Shown here: in pieces, positions 4,661 through 8,219 of the stretch
How the letters are laid out: the number at the start of each line of letters is the position of its first letter
Numbering within the stretch: the first letter of the stretch is position 1
Source of the DNA: Vulcanimicrobiota bacterium
GTDB lineage: Bacteria; Vulcanimicrobiota; Xenobia; Xenobiales; JADMJV01
Direction: 5' to 3'
Assembly (NCBI GenBank): GCA_023447635.1
Contig: JAEXNA010000259.1
Coordinates: 1-8,219, forward strand
DNA length: 8,219 nt
Position numbers and translations under genes: made by a program
Notes under the pieces: model-generated
What the model saw: only the letters and a program-made list of their open reading frames with translations
The model's database searches: none
Told to the model about the DNA's origin: nothing

Positions 4661-5452
4661 ATGTCGTACAACAACCGTCTTGCTCTGGTCACCGGAGCCT
4701 CCGCAGGTCTAGGGGTAGACTTCGCCCGTCAACTCGCCGAAGCTGGTTGCGATCTGGTGCTGGTCGCCCGCCGTCAAGAAAATCTAGAGCGTCTCGCCGA
4801 CGAGATCGAGCAGGGGACAGGTCGCCGACCCGTGGTTCGCCCCTGCGACCTCTCCTCGGCCGAGGAAAGACAGAAGGTGGCTCAGGATTTCCCCGAGGTC
4901 GACATCCTGATCAACAACGCCGGCGTTGGCGTGTTCGGCCGGTTCGCGGATTCCGAGTGGGACCGCGTCGCTCAGATGGTCGAGGTCGATATCGCTGCGC
5001 TCACCCATCTCACCCATCTTTTCCTACCCGGTATGAAAGAGCGCAAGTGGGGGCGGATCCTACAGGTCGCCTCTACCGCTGCCTTCCAGCCCTGCCCCAG
5101 CCTGGCTTCCTACGCGGCGAGCAAATCCTACGTGCTGAACTTCTCCCTCGCGCTCGATCATGAGCTGAAGGGAAGTGGAGTGGTCAGCAGTTGCCTCTGC
5201 CCCGGCGCTACCGCGACCGAGTTCGTCGAGGTCTCTGGACAGCAGCTTTCCGACTTCATGCGTCGCTCGCAGATGACCTCACCCGAGGTGGTAGAGATCG
5301 GACTGAAGGGGTTGGAGCAGGGACGCCCCTACGTGATCGCTGGTAGGATGAACGCTTTCCTCGCCTTTTCCACGAGATTCATGCCGGTAGGGCTGGTCAC
5401 GGCTATCTCGGACTTTATCCTGAGACCTCCGACCGTAGCGGTCGCGCGCTGA
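4661..5452 (+). CDS. short-chain dehydrogenase/reductase (SDR), DltE/COG0300-like
   Basis: This 263-residue NAD(P)-dependent oxidoreductase has a classical SDR fold. It shows the nucleotide-binding motif TGASAGLG (residues 11-18), CDL at 62-64, NNAG (85-88), catalytic Ser138, and Tyr151 with Lys155 in YAASK, then the CPG of the following loop. The usual fourth tetrad residue, an Asn in the helix 4 region, appears to be Asp110 (VEVDIAAL). RR at 37-38 after the second strand suggests NADPH preference. The overall pattern (GVGVFGRF, LFLPGMKER) recalls the COG0300 group of broad-substrate reductases; the substrate is unknown. The C-terminal 30 residues are hydrophobic, so membrane contact is possible. 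AAGGAGAG eight bases before the ATG overlaps the end of tetR, so both form one operon. Confidence 0.93.
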   Translation: MSYNNRLALVTGASAGLGVDFARQLAEAGCDLVLVARRQENLERLADEIEQGTGRRPVVRPCDLSSAEERQKVAQDFPEVDILINNAGVGVFGRFADSEWDRVAQMVEVDIAALTHLTHLFLPGMKERKWGRILQVASTAAFQPCPSLASYAASKSYVLNFSLALDHELKGSGVVSSCLCPGATATEFVEVSGQQLSDFMRRSQMTSPEVVEIGLKGLEQGRPYVIAGRMNAFLAFSTRFMPVGLVTAISDFILRPPTVAVAR

Positions 5453-5467
5453 ATCCCTGGAGGCTAG

Positions 5468-5508
5468 TCCTTCACCAGATCAAGTTCGACTTGTTCACGA
5501 CTGAAGGA
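5468..5508 (+). other. stem-loop after the dehydrogenase gene
   Basis: TCCTTCA (5468-5474) pairs with TGAAGGA (5502-5508), and inside it CAAGT (5481-5485) pairs with ACTTG (5489-5493) around a TCG loop. No T-run follows, so it is not a standard intrinsic terminator. It may protect the mRNA 3' end or separate the tetR operon from the next gene. Confidence 0.35.
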
Positions 5509-5538
5509 TGGGCGGGTCATCCCTGAGAATTCTTTCCC

Positions 5539-6078
5539 GTGGCCACAGTCAAGCTTACCTCGTTCGAAGGATCCGATTTCCAGCTACCATGCCAGTGCCT
5601 CTACTGCGCCAGCGTTTGCGAACTTCGACCCAAAGTGCTGACGCTTTACAAGTCGACGCCGGTCCAACTCCTGGCGCTCATGCCGATCCTGGGTTTGGGT
5701 TCCGCCGCCAAAAGCGTCGGCGTGGGCGGGATTTTGCTCTGCTTCGTTCTGTCCGGGATAGCCCTCTGGGCGGGTCAGGCCAAAGCCGTGCTCCGAGGTC
5801 AGGTCTGTCGCCCCTGTCAACGAAGGCAGACCGCCGCGACGGCGGTTTCGGCCGTCACCATCGTTGTCGGACTTGGGCTCCTTATCGGTGGGGCCAGCTC
5901 AAGGAGCGACCTGCTGTTCACGGTCGGCGCAGCGCTGGCTTTCGGCGCGCCCATCTTTCTCCGGCTCGTCACCCGGCGAGGCAACATCTCGCTGGTCTCT
6001 CGCCAAGGTCAGGAGGCGACCATCAAAGTCTCCGACCATCTGCCCCTGGTCTGGAGCGCCAGCGACCCATCTCTGTAG
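5539..6078 (+). CDS. membrane protein with paired CxxC motifs, four predicted helices
   Basis: This 179-residue protein is of unknown function. An N-terminal cytosolic-looking strand region ends in a cysteine cluster C18, C20, C23, C27. Two hydrophobic segments follow at about 42-58 and 60-80, then CRPC (C90, C93) and an arginine-rich stretch, two more hydrophobic segments at about 98-117 and 124-142, and a soluble tail to 179. Two CxxC pairs separated by a helical hairpin suggest a zinc-binding knuckle formed across the membrane segments. I know small bacterial proteins of similar layout but no name or role. The start is a GTG with no clear ribosome-binding site, so the N-terminus is uncertain. 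A competing frame over the same bases gives an arginine-rich product without domain character and was discarded. Confidence 0.7.
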   Translation: MATVKLTSFEGSDFQLPCQCLYCASVCELRPKVLTLYKSTPVQLLALMPILGLGSAAKSVGVGGILLCFVLSGIALWAGQAKAVLRGQVCRPCQRRQTAATAVSAVTIVVGLGLLIGGASSRSDLLFTVGAALAFGAPIFLRLVTRRGNISLVSRQGQEATIKVSDHLPLVWSASDPSL

Positions 6079-6192
6079 GGCTAACGACGTCGCTGAAAGT
6101 AGGCCCAGGTCCACATAGCCCAGGGCGTCGAAGCGAGCAGGCCGACTCCCAGCGGCCGCACCCCCACGGAACCTTCATCTCGGTTTAGAAGG

Positions 6193-8187
<1,995 letters not shown>

Positions 8188-8219
8188 ACCTACAAAGAGG
8201 GCGCGGGCAAGCACAAGCT

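Noticed and set aside
6079..6192. Possible promoter or terminator before the clostripain-family gene.
   Set aside because: No convincing -35/-10 pair or hairpin with T-run was found in this 114-bp gap.

Overview
The window is GC-rich bacterial DNA. A lipobox-type signal peptide on a secreted protease suggests a diderm host. I see no marker that fixes the phylum; an environmental lineage such as Myxococcota, Acidobacteriota or a candidate phylum would fit, but this is a guess.

Left third (1-2923): a CRISPR array of 11 identical 36-bp repeats runs to 814 and probably continues off the left edge. A non-coding leader (815-1001) follows, then cas2 and a cas4-cas1 fusion, both on the minus strand and overlapping by ATGA. 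Read on the minus strand, the repeat ends in ATTGAAGC, so array and cas genes point the same way (cas4/1 - cas2 - leader - array). Cas4/Cas1 fusions are known mainly from subtype I-G (formerly I-U) and from V-B. No interference gene lies in the window.

Middle (2924-4061): about 1.1 kb without a long gene but full of structure. It holds two ~160-bp copies of one leader-like module. Each copy has, on the minus strand, a boxA-like motif followed by a hairpin that imitates the CRISPR repeat: same CTTA 5' flank, same CTC-N-ATTGA 3' flank, and a stem two base pairs longer, all enclosed by a second 8-9 bp stem. One copy sits in the presumed 5' leader of cas4/1. The other heads a decayed three-repeat mini-array (3475-3659). 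Between the copies, on the plus strand, is a probable small transcript with an extended -10 promoter, stacked hairpins, a Shine-Dalgarno-led 20-codon hydrophobic ORF and an intrinsic terminator.

Right half (4027-8219): a TetR-family regulator with a promoter placed for a leaderless mRNA, a coupled short-chain dehydrogenase, a four-helix membrane protein with paired CxxC motifs, and a large clostripain-family (peptidase C11) lipoprotein. These look like ordinary chromosomal genes unconnected to CRISPR.

Most worth following up: the CRISPR-repeat mimic with boxA in front of an adaptation operon, its duplication at a second array, and the small structured transcript between the copies.
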